64,000 nucleotides of DNA from Rivularia sp. PCC 7116. Its GTDB lineage: Bacteria; Cyanobacteriota; Cyanobacteriia; Cyanobacteriales; Nostocaceae. How positions within the stretch are numbered: the first letter of the stretch is position 1; each line of letters begins with the position of its first letter. The notes below the pieces were generated by a model that searched no databases, was not told the DNA's origin, and worked only from the letters and a program-made list of their open reading frames with translations. Positions 54,932 through 62,255 of the stretch are shown here, piece after piece. The stretch spans positions 930,001 through 994,000 of the forward strand of contig NC_019678.1 in NCBI RefSeq assembly GCF_000316665.1. The letters are read 5' to 3'. Made by a program: the position numbers and the translations under genes.

Positions 54932-55146
54932 TTTTCAGATTTGTAGATGCATCATGATTAATTAATATGGGGAAACAGGATTCCCTTTGTACGAATATTT
55001 AATCTCCCATAGCAAGTACGGTTAACCTTCAAAAGTATCAATACATACCATTAAAGAAAGTACCCGTTTGTGTACCTTGTTAATCTACGGAATCCAAGAC
55101 TATTAACTTGATGTTCTATGACAGAAAAGAATTCAAGGTGATATTC

Positions 55147-55659
55147 ATGATTCTAAGTCCCGTTCAAATCAAACAACCTACCTTAAAATTCGGTAATAGT
55201 GGGGATTCAGTTAAAAAATTGCAAGAATTCTTAATTAAAAGAGTTCCTGACGTTGAGAATATCGTAATTAATGGTGTATTTGATGAAATAACTTTACTAG
55301 CAGTAGAAATTTTTCAGTATCGTACCTTTTTAAAGCAAGATGGTATTGTTGGAGTTGTAACTTGGGAAGCACTTTACATCGGTCAACGTCCGGATTTACC
55401 ATTGCTATATGTGGGTAGCTACTGTGATGATGTTGCTAAAATCCAAAGCGTTCTTAAATTTTCCCCCTTCATTCAAGAAACTTTAGGCTTCGACGGTTAC
55501 TACTTTGGAAAGATTGATGGTGTATTCGGGTATCAAACCCAAGCAGCAGTAAAATCTTTTCAAAAGCACAAGCAAATTGTTGTAGATGGAGCTATTGGTT
55601 CTCAAACTTGGGATTATCTGATGGAATTTGCTGCATTAATTAGTCATTTTAGTTTATAG
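55147..55659 (+). CDS. peptidoglycan-binding domain protein, 170 aa
   Basis: The protein consists of two peptidoglycan-binding (PG_binding_1) repeats, at about 12-80 and 90-165. The first shows LKFGNSGDSVKKLQEFL and GVFDEITLLAVEIFQYR; the second IDGVFGYQTQAAVKSFQKH and VDGAIGSQTWDYL. No catalytic domain or signal peptide is visible, so it may bind cell wall as a small accessory or have been reduced from a larger hydrolase. AAGGTG six bases before ATG 55147 supports this start over upstream TTG/ATG alternatives. Confidence 0.85.
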   Translation: MILSPVQIKQPTLKFGNSGDSVKKLQEFLIKRVPDVENIVINGVFDEITLLAVEIFQYRTFLKQDGIVGVVTWEALYIGQRPDLPLLYVGSYCDDVAKIQSVLKFSPFIQETLGFDGYYFGKIDGVFGYQTQAAVKSFQKHKQIVVDGAIGSQTWDYLMEFAALISHFSL

Positions 55660-55823
55660 ATATTTCTCTAATTCTGTAATGTCATATTAAAGGAATCTGG
55701 TCAATCTAAAAAAACTAGATTCCATATTTTTTATATTTTTTAGTCTATTTAATTAATATCAAAACATTTTATAATTATCTATAAACTATTATTTTATATA
55801 ATTTCGGGACTTAAGATATATTC

Positions 55824-56528
55824 ATGATAGAATCTCAACTTCCTAATTCTTGGAAAATAGCCCTTGCTGAAGAATTTGATAAACCTTACTTTAAAGAACT
55901 GCAAAAATTTATCGAAGAAGAAAGAAAATCTAAAGTCATTTATCCTCCACAAGAAGATGTATTTGCAACATTTGAACTTACACCTTTAGAAAAAGTAAAT
56001 GTTTTAATACTCGGACAAGACCCCTATCATGGTGAGAATCAAGCACATGGATTATGCTTTTCGGTAAAACCTGGTGTCAAAATTCCACCTTCCTTAGTTA
56101 ATATTTATAAGGAACTCAAAGATGATGTCGGGTTTGATATCCCCAATCACGGATATCTCGTAGCTTGGGCAAAGCAAGGTATTTTGATGATTAATGCTGT
56201 ATTAACTGTAGAAGCACATACACCAAATTCCCATAAAAATAAAGGCTGGGAAACTTTCACCGATGCAGTTATTTGTAAAGTTAATCAAAAAGAAGAACCT
56301 GTAATTTTTGTGCTTTGGGGTGGTTATGCCAAAAAGAAGCTGAAATTAATCGATACGAATCGTCACACAGTTATTCAATCAGCACATCCCTCTCCACTAT
56401 CTGCTCGTAACGGCTTTTTTGGTAGCAAACCTTTTTCAAAAATCAATTCTGCACTGCGTCAGGCAGGTAAACCAGAAATCAATTTTCAGTTACCATTAAT
56501 TAGTCAGCAGCGAGCAGTTAGCAGTTAA
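55824..56528 (+). CDS. ung: uracil-DNA glycosylase
   Basis: Ung removes uracil from DNA in base-excision repair. The catalytic GQDPYHGENQAHGLCFSV at about residue 70 contains the catalytic aspartate. A further motif, VLWGGYAKKK, is at about 163. HPSPLSARNGFFG at about 192 has the catalytic histidine and the DNA-intercalating loop. At 234 residues it is a normal family-1 enzyme. A hairpin of the AAACCCG type follows and separates it from tilS. Confidence 0.96.
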   Translation: MIESQLPNSWKIALAEEFDKPYFKELQKFIEEERKSKVIYPPQEDVFATFELTPLEKVNVLILGQDPYHGENQAHGLCFSVKPGVKIPPSLVNIYKELKDDVGFDIPNHGYLVAWAKQGILMINAVLTVEAHTPNSHKNKGWETFTDAVICKVNQKEEPVIFVLWGGYAKKKLKLIDTNRHTVIQSAHPSPLSARNGFFGSKPFSKINSALRQAGKPEINFQLPLISQQRAVSS

Positions 56529-56576
56529 TAAAAATATACCAATCCTATATAATTTGCAAAAATTCAAGATGTTGAG

Positions 56577-56605
56577 AAACCCGATTTTTCCAAACAACCG
56601 GGTTT
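56577..56605 (+). terminator. AAACCCG/CCGGGTTT hairpin after ung
   Basis: AAACCCG-type arm pairs with CCGGGTTT, 48 bases past the ung stop and before the tilS start. It is the third copy of the hairpin family at 5146 and 8045. There is no long T tract, so it is a weaker terminator candidate. Confidence 0.5.
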
Positions 56606-56646
56606 ATAGATTCTCGCTATTTGTAAGATTAACGATAATTGATTAA

Positions 56647-57660
56647 ATGGTGTGGACTTCCTTACATGCAAATATACATCGGACTATCCGTTCCCGTGGT
56701 TTATTACAGCGCAATCAAAGATTGTTAATTGCAGTTTCTGGGGGACAAGATTCTCTGTGCTTAACTCAATTATTGTTAGACTTACAGCCGAAATGGGGAT
56801 GGCATCTGGCTATTGCTCATTGCGACCATTGTTGGCGGGATGACTCGCAAGCAAATGCCAATCATGTAGAACGGCTCGCAGGTGAATGGGGTATACCTTT
56901 TTACTTAGAAACTGCTTCTCAGTCGTTGATAAGTGAAGCAGCAGCAAGAAATTGGCGCTATCAAGTTTTACAGCGAATCGCCAATCAAAATAATTATCAA
57001 TGCATTATTACAGGACATACTGCCACAGATAGAGCAGAAACTTTACTTTATAATTTAATGCGCGGTAGCGGTGCGGATGGTTTACAGGCTTTAACTTGGC
57101 AGCGTCGGCTTAGTGTTGATGGTGAAGTGATGCTTGTACGTCCGCTTTTAGAAGTAACTCGGACGCAAACGGGTAAATTTTGTCAAGATTTTCAACTGCA
57201 AATTTGGGAAGATTCGACAAATCAAGAATTAAAATATGCTCGCAATCGTATTCGTCAGGAATTGATGCCATATTTGCAGGAAAAATTTAATCCGAAAGTA
57301 GAGTCAAATTTAGCTCGCACAGCAGAACTTTTACAAGCAGAAGTTGAATATTTAGAACAAGCTGCTGAAGAATTACGAAAAAATGCTGAGATTATAGATG
57401 AGCAGGGAGATTCCGAGACGCTATTACGTTTGAATCGTCAAATATTGCGGAAAGCTCCACTGGCTTTGCAGCGTCGAACTATACGTCAAGTTTTACTGAA
57501 AATAATCTTAAATGCTCCAAGTTTTGAGCATATAGAGAAATTGGTGGGTTTGATTGGGGCAGCGAATCGCTCGCAAACTGACCCATTTCCTGGGGGTGCT
57601 GTAGCTGTAGTAGAAGGTGAATTTATTCTATTGAAAAAAAAGATGAAGGATAAAGGATAA
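56647..57660 (+). CDS. tilS: tRNA(Ile)-lysidine synthase
   Basis: TilS attaches lysine to C34 of the minor tRNA-Ile(CAU), giving it the AUA-decoding identity. The PP-loop motif is AVSGGQDSLCL at about residue 29. The following parts typical of the family are AHCDHCWRDDS at about 57, TGHTATDRAETLLYNLMRGSG at about 123, and EDSTNQELKYARNRIRQELMP at about 195. At 337 residues the C-terminal domains seen in E. coli TilS are mostly absent, as in many cyanobacteria. It ends just before the convergent hmpF gene. Confidence 0.95.
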   Translation: MVWTSLHANIHRTIRSRGLLQRNQRLLIAVSGGQDSLCLTQLLLDLQPKWGWHLAIAHCDHCWRDDSQANANHVERLAGEWGIPFYLETASQSLISEAAARNWRYQVLQRIANQNNYQCIITGHTATDRAETLLYNLMRGSGADGLQALTWQRRLSVDGEVMLVRPLLEVTRTQTGKFCQDFQLQIWEDSTNQELKYARNRIRQELMPYLQEKFNPKVESNLARTAELLQAEVEYLEQAAEELRKNAEIIDEQGDSETLLRLNRQILRKAPLALQRRTIRQVLLKIILNAPSFEHIEKLVGLIGAANRSQTDPFPGGAVAVVEGEFILLKKKMKDKG

Positions 57661-57691
57661 AACCATAGTTCATCCTTGATACTCCATCTTT

Positions 57692-59428
57692 TTACTGAGA
57701 GATCAAATTTTCGATAGAAGAACGCATATCTGTAATTGCTTGGAGTTGATAATCTCCAGTTTCCTGTATTTGCGTTAAAGCATCATTGATAGCTTGCAAT
57801 TTATGTCGCAAACTTTCTAAAGAATCCTGTATTGGCTCAAGCGCTTCTGCGTAAAGATTAACTTTAGCCCAGAGTTGAGCATTTGTGGTTTGCAATGCGG
57901 AAAAATTTTCCTCCATTGCTTGTAATGCCTCACGTTTAGTATCCCGTTCTTGAGTTTGAACTGTAATTGCTTCCTGTGTTTGCTCAATACTATTGCGTAT
58001 TTGCTCTGCTTGGGCTTCTAGTTTCTCTAGTTGTTCGGAATACTTCTGTTTCTGAGCTTCGATTTGCTTGACTATCGGACTTAAATCAACTTGGCTTTGC
58101 GCGTTTGCTTGTTGTTGCCGCTTAGACAGAACATTTTGATGCTTTTCTAGGGATTCTTGACGTTCTACCAAGCTACGACGCTGACCAACTAAAGTTTCGT
58201 TGAGCATCTCGTAGCTGTCTTTTTCGTCTGTCAGTTCCTCTTCAAATGGGGTACGTTCTTCTTCAGAAGCTGAACTTATCTTTTCTTGCAGTTCGTCTAT
58301 AGTTCGCTGTTTATAATTGAGTTCCTGTTCTTGTTCTTCAACAAAACTAGAATCAATTTTTAATTTTTCCTGCAAATCTTCAACTGTTTGCTGAAGTTCT
58401 TCTGTAGATAAAGATTTTAAATCTTCCTCATCAAAATCCAGAACAAAAGCTTCTTCGCCAGCACTGGGACTTTTAGAAAAAGAATTAACATGCTCTGTTA
58501 ACTCTTGCCTTTCCTGCAATTGCTCTTGCAGCATCTGCATTGCTTCTTGTTTGCTCTCCAGAGAGGCAGTACTTAGTTTCAACTCTGCTGTCTGTTGGCA
58601 AAGAGAATCTTCAGCTAGCTGCAAAGAAGAATTAGCTTCGTGGAGTTCCTGTGACAAGCGCTCGATTTCTGCTTGTTGCTCGTTAGCTTCAGTTTTTTGG
58701 TTTTCAAGTAGTTCAAAATGAGGATTAAGGATGGCTTGCTGTTTCTCTACCATCTCGAATGCATTATCGAGATGTTCGCGAACGCTTTGCGTAGGAGCAA
58801 TATTATCAGAGAGCTTTTCTAATAAATCGCCGATCGCCTTTGCTTGTTCCTCATCTAAAACCGCTCCCTGACTGACTTCTGCCTGAAATTCTTCTAAGCG
58901 ACGCTGTTCGCCACGTAAATGCTCCCAAGCACCTTCAAGTTCTTCACGGTTGCGCTCGATTTCTTCTTGTAAGCTTTGAATTTCCTGACGGGAATTTTCA
59001 ACTTCCTGAAGCTTGGCATCTATTTGTTGGGCTTCTTCTTGGATTTGTCGGGCTTCTTCTTCCCGCGCTTCCAAATCCATTTCTCGGCGGCTTATTTCCT
59101 GTCCTTGAAATGTCAGTGACTCTTTCCACTGGTCTATTTCTTCTTCTTTTAATTTGAACTTTTCCAATTGACGGGAAAAATTCTGCAAGATATTTACTAG
59201 AGGACGACCAGCTTCTTGGATTCTCTGTACTTGACGATTTGCATTCAGTTCAGCTAATACAAGTGCGCCATCATTTAATTTACTCGCTTCATCAGCAGTA
59301 ATTACTTCCTCACTTACCGTATTCCAACTTTGGTCATTGCGTTGACAAGCCAGCAGTTTTAATTCGGTTTTGGCTCCACTACCAAGCAAGCCACCCTTTT
59401 GTTTTTGTACTTCAGCTAAATACAGCAC
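57692..59428 (-). CDS. hmpF: HmpF, coiled-coil pilus motility protein
   Basis: The N-terminal 90 residues (MLYLAEVQKQKGGLLG, then LLACQRNDQSW) match the conserved head of cyanobacterial HmpF, followed by a very long coiled coil rich in E, Q and L to residue 578. In Nostoc punctiforme HmpF is required for hormogonium gliding, and it activates type IV pili at the leading cell poles in response to the Hmp chemotaxis signal. The gene lies next to and divergent from hmpA, as there. Start codon is GTG at 59428; no better ATG lies upstream in frame. A membrane helix is not seen. Confidence 0.88.
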   Translation of the reverse strand: MLYLAEVQKQKGGLLGSGAKTELKLLACQRNDQSWNTVSEEVITADEASKLNDGALVLAELNANRQVQRIQEAGRPLVNILQNFSRQLEKFKLKEEEIDQWKESLTFQGQEISRREMDLEAREEEARQIQEEAQQIDAKLQEVENSRQEIQSLQEEIERNREELEGAWEHLRGEQRRLEEFQAEVSQGAVLDEEQAKAIGDLLEKLSDNIAPTQSVREHLDNAFEMVEKQQAILNPHFELLENQKTEANEQQAEIERLSQELHEANSSLQLAEDSLCQQTAELKLSTASLESKQEAMQMLQEQLQERQELTEHVNSFSKSPSAGEEAFVLDFDEEDLKSLSTEELQQTVEDLQEKLKIDSSFVEEQEQELNYKQRTIDELQEKISSASEEERTPFEEELTDEKDSYEMLNETLVGQRRSLVERQESLEKHQNVLSKRQQQANAQSQVDLSPIVKQIEAQKQKYSEQLEKLEAQAEQIRNSIEQTQEAITVQTQERDTKREALQAMEENFSALQTTNAQLWAKVNLYAEALEPIQDSLESLRHKLQAINDALTQIQETGDYQLQAITDMRSSIENLISQ

Positions 59429-59937
59429 ACCGTAAATCCCTATTGATGTACTTGAATAAGTTTTAATTTATACGATAGATGTAGGCGTGAATTTGCCTTA
59501 TTTCACTTAAAATTAGCCTTTAAAAGCTAAGTGAAAATTTGATATGCGTACAGAATAATCGCATAATGATTTTTTATAATCTATCTCCATCGCGTCTTTA
59601 CATTTTGTACTTATGAAGCTGGGGATGGCTACCGTATTATTACTAACACTTATTGAGACTAAAGCTGAGAATTGGGGCAATTTGTACAAATAGTTCTGCA
59701 TTAGTATAAAAATTCTCCTTTGAATACGAATGCAAAAAGTAAAAACTTGTTTATGCGATCAAAAAGTTTGTTGGGGATTACAAATAAAAAAATCAATAAA
59801 TTAGCCAAACTCTTACCCTGACTGCATTTATAGTTTTTGAAAAATTAATAATTTATTTATAAGTGTTAACTGTTGCAAAACTTGGGCACAATGAACAAAG
59901 AATGTAAACTGGATAACAAGGAGTGCCTAATTGCTAA
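59429..59937. other. divergent promoter region hmpF-hmpA
   Basis: About 500 AT-rich bases separate hmpF from the hmpA-D operon. In Nostoc, hmp genes are controlled by hormogonium sigma factors. I could not identify their promoter boxes with confidence. AAGGAG at 59918 lies 14 bases before the hmpA start. Confidence 0.5.
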
Positions 59938-61164
59938 ATGCAGGGAAATTTAAGTGAGATTGATATACGCAGCATTCTGCAATTGATTGAGTTGGGACAG
60001 CGAACGGGTTTACTGTTTGTTGAGACTTATGGTTTGCCGGGAAATGACTCTGTCCCTCGCTATACTAAGGAATCATCAAACCGGACTTGGTTTGTCTTTT
60101 TTATAAATGGTCAAATAGTATACTCTCAAGAAGCTAATAACAGTGTATTTCGTCTTCGTGATTACTTGCGGTATTACCGAATTAATTTACAGGGGCACGA
60201 AACACCGGCAACAACAGATTCCGATAAATTGTCCTCTGCACCAGAGTATGGCTATTTATGGAGACTTTTAGAGCAAGACATCATAAATGCTGCTCAGGCT
60301 CGTAGTATCATCCACGGTTTGGTGCATGAAACTCTTTTCGATTTATTGAGTTTACGCGAAGGCAATTTCATTTTTGAGTTGGACAAACCGTTAACTCCGC
60401 AGCTGACGACTTTAGAAATTGCTCCTTTGGTAAGCAAAGTTTTTAAGCAGGTGCAAGAGTGGAAACTGCTATATCCCTATATTCAGTCTCCAGATCAATG
60501 CCCAATATTGACTGATATCGATCGTCTGCGTTCATCCTTGGCTTCTTCCACTGTCGAAAAATTACAGCATTGGGCGGATGGAAAAACTTCCTTGCGTCAG
60601 CTTGCTCGTTTTCTTAATCGAGATGTTTTGACTTTAGCGAAAGCCATATATCCTTACGTACAACAGGGTTTGATACATATAGCATCAGCAGAAAACAAGT
60701 CCGAGTCAACCCACAACCATTCGATAACACCCAATTCTGACAACGATCGGTCAATAAAAGCCATAGTGTGTATTGATGATGCTACTGCTATTTGCGAGAC
60801 GGTGCAGTCTATTTTGCAACCGCAAGGCTATAATGCAATCGCCTTTACTAATCCTTTGGAGGCACTCAACCGAGTTTTTCAACTCCAACCGCATTTAATT
60901 TTATGCGATATTATGATGCCCGATTTGGATGGTTACCAACTTTGTGCTATGTTGCGTCATTCCAGTGCATTCCGGCTCGTGCCGATTATTATGCTCAGCG
61001 CTAAAACTAGTTATATCGATAGAGCAAAGGCAAATATGGTTGGGGCTACTGATTATTTAACAAAGCCTTTTGAGTCAACTGAATTGCTGCTGTTAATCAG
61101 AAAATATCTCAATAATTACGAGGGGCGATCGCCAATTTCAAGAATGCGGTACTTGTTGATTTAA
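59938..61164 (+). CDS. hmpA: HmpA, PatA-type response regulator
   Basis: The N-terminal region (1-130) is a PatA/DUF4388-type domain (MQGNLSEIDIRSILQLIELGQRTGLLFVE split over the first 30 residues). A middle part (about 135-245) contains a helical segment. The C-terminal receiver domain (about 275-395) has the phospho-acceptor aspartate in LILCDIMMPDLDGYQL (about 324) and the lysine in YLTKPF (about 376). This is the arrangement of HmpA, the first gene of the hormogonium motility and polysaccharide locus. Its neighbours are the receiver, CheW and MCP genes in the expected order. Confidence 0.88.
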   Translation: MQGNLSEIDIRSILQLIELGQRTGLLFVETYGLPGNDSVPRYTKESSNRTWFVFFINGQIVYSQEANNSVFRLRDYLRYYRINLQGHETPATTDSDKLSSAPEYGYLWRLLEQDIINAAQARSIIHGLVHETLFDLLSLREGNFIFELDKPLTPQLTTLEIAPLVSKVFKQVQEWKLLYPYIQSPDQCPILTDIDRLRSSLASSTVEKLQHWADGKTSLRQLARFLNRDVLTLAKAIYPYVQQGLIHIASAENKSESTHNHSITPNSDNDRSIKAIVCIDDATAICETVQSILQPQGYNAIAFTNPLEALNRVFQLQPHLILCDIMMPDLDGYQLCAMLRHSSAFRLVPIIMLSAKTSYIDRAKANMVGATDYLTKPFESTELLLLIRKYLNNYEGRSPISRMRYLLI

Positions 61165-61328
61165 GCAAATATAGGGTAAAAATTATTATCACTTCCTTTG
61201 GATTAAAGCTAATTATCAAATACTGAGTAAATCTGTGAATAAATAGTTTTTTTTATACAAAATGATTAGGGGAGATTAGGGAATGTTCCTTGCAGGGGAC
61301 ATCTACATCGGGAGGTAATGAGATATTT

Positions 61329-61694
61329 ATGAGTACAGTTCTGATTGTGGAAGATAGTATCGCACAAAGGGAGATGATTACAGACCTTTTGAAAGCAAGT
61401 GGCTTGTCTGTCACTCACGCTTCAGATGGACTGGAGGCACTACAGACAATTCAAAGTATTTGTCCCGATTTAGTGGTCTTGGATATCGTTATGCCCCGGA
61501 TGAATGGTTACGAAGTTTGTCGTCGGCTCAAGTCCGATCCGAAAACCCAAAATGTACCGGTAGTCATGTGCTCTTCTAAGGGTGAAGAATTTGACCGCTA
61601 CTGGGGAATGAAGCAAGGGGCGGATGCTTATATCGCCAAACCGTTTCAGCCGACGGAATTAGTCGGAACAGTCAAACAACTGCTGCGAGGATAA
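61329..61694 (+). CDS. hmpB: HmpB, CheY-like response regulator
   Basis: This is a stand-alone receiver domain of 121 residues. The phospho-acceptor aspartate is in LVVLDIVMPRMNGYEV (about 53) and the lysine in YIAKPFQPTEL (about 104). It is homologous to PilH/PixH-type CheY proteins. The ATG at 61329 yields the family N-terminus MSTVLIVEDS, preceded by GGAGGT 12 bases away. A longer TTG-initiated frame starting at 61290 would not fit the family. It is the second gene of the hmp operon, between hmpA and the CheW gene. Confidence 0.88.
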   Translation: MSTVLIVEDSIAQREMITDLLKASGLSVTHASDGLEALQTIQSICPDLVVLDIVMPRMNGYEVCRRLKSDPKTQNVPVVMCSSKGEEFDRYWGMKQGADAYIAKPFQPTELVGTVKQLLRG

Positions 61695-61707
61695 GGATGA
61701 TTGCAAT

Positions 61708-62238
61708 ATGGACAGCAAACCCGACTTTTTAGGAGGTGGCGGACAAGATGAGTTCCGTCCTGAATTGCAAGTTGAAAGTAAGGACGGTGAGTTACATCTA
61801 AGGTTTTTCATTCCTTCGCATCAGGAGTTTGCACTACCGGCGACTGGTATTAAGGAGGTAATTGAATTAAGTCCCGATAGAATTACCCCAATTCCGAATG
61901 CTTCTCCCTTACTTTTGGGTACTCTAAATTTACGTGGAAGAGTAATCTGGGTAGCTGATTTAGGACAATTCCTGGGAGAAACTACTCCATTAAATACGGA
62001 TAGAGCAGAAATTTCTGTAATTGCAATCGAAGAACAAGACACAATAGTGGGCTTGGCAGTTGAAGAAATCGGGGGTATGGATTGGCTTGATGTTCAGCAT
62101 CTAAGTGCGCCTACCAACGTGCCGGATACTATGGCTCCTTTTTTGAGGGGAGAGTGGTTGAAAGATGCCGAAGTAGAACGGTGTTTGCGACTGCTTGACC
62201 AGATGGCAATTTTACGGAGTGCCCGGTGGGCTGGATAA
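61708..62238 (+). CDS. hmpC: HmpC, CheW-like adaptor
   Basis: This is a 176-residue CheW-type adaptor linking an MCP receptor to the CheA kinase. The CheW fold covers about residues 28-165, with IKEVIELSPDRITPIPNASPLLLGTLNLRGRVIWVADL as the defining stretch in several parts. It begins 13 bases after the hmpB stop and ends 17 bases before hmpD, so it is clearly cotranscribed. The first 25 residues are an unconserved extension. Confidence 0.9.
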   Translation: MDSKPDFLGGGGQDEFRPELQVESKDGELHLRFFIPSHQEFALPATGIKEVIELSPDRITPIPNASPLLLGTLNLRGRVIWVADLGQFLGETTPLNTDRAEISVIAIEEQDTIVGLAVEEIGGMDWLDVQHLSAPTNVPDTMAPFLRGEWLKDAEVERCLRLLDQMAILRSARWAG

Positions 62239-62255
62239 CCGCAAGGAGGCAACAA

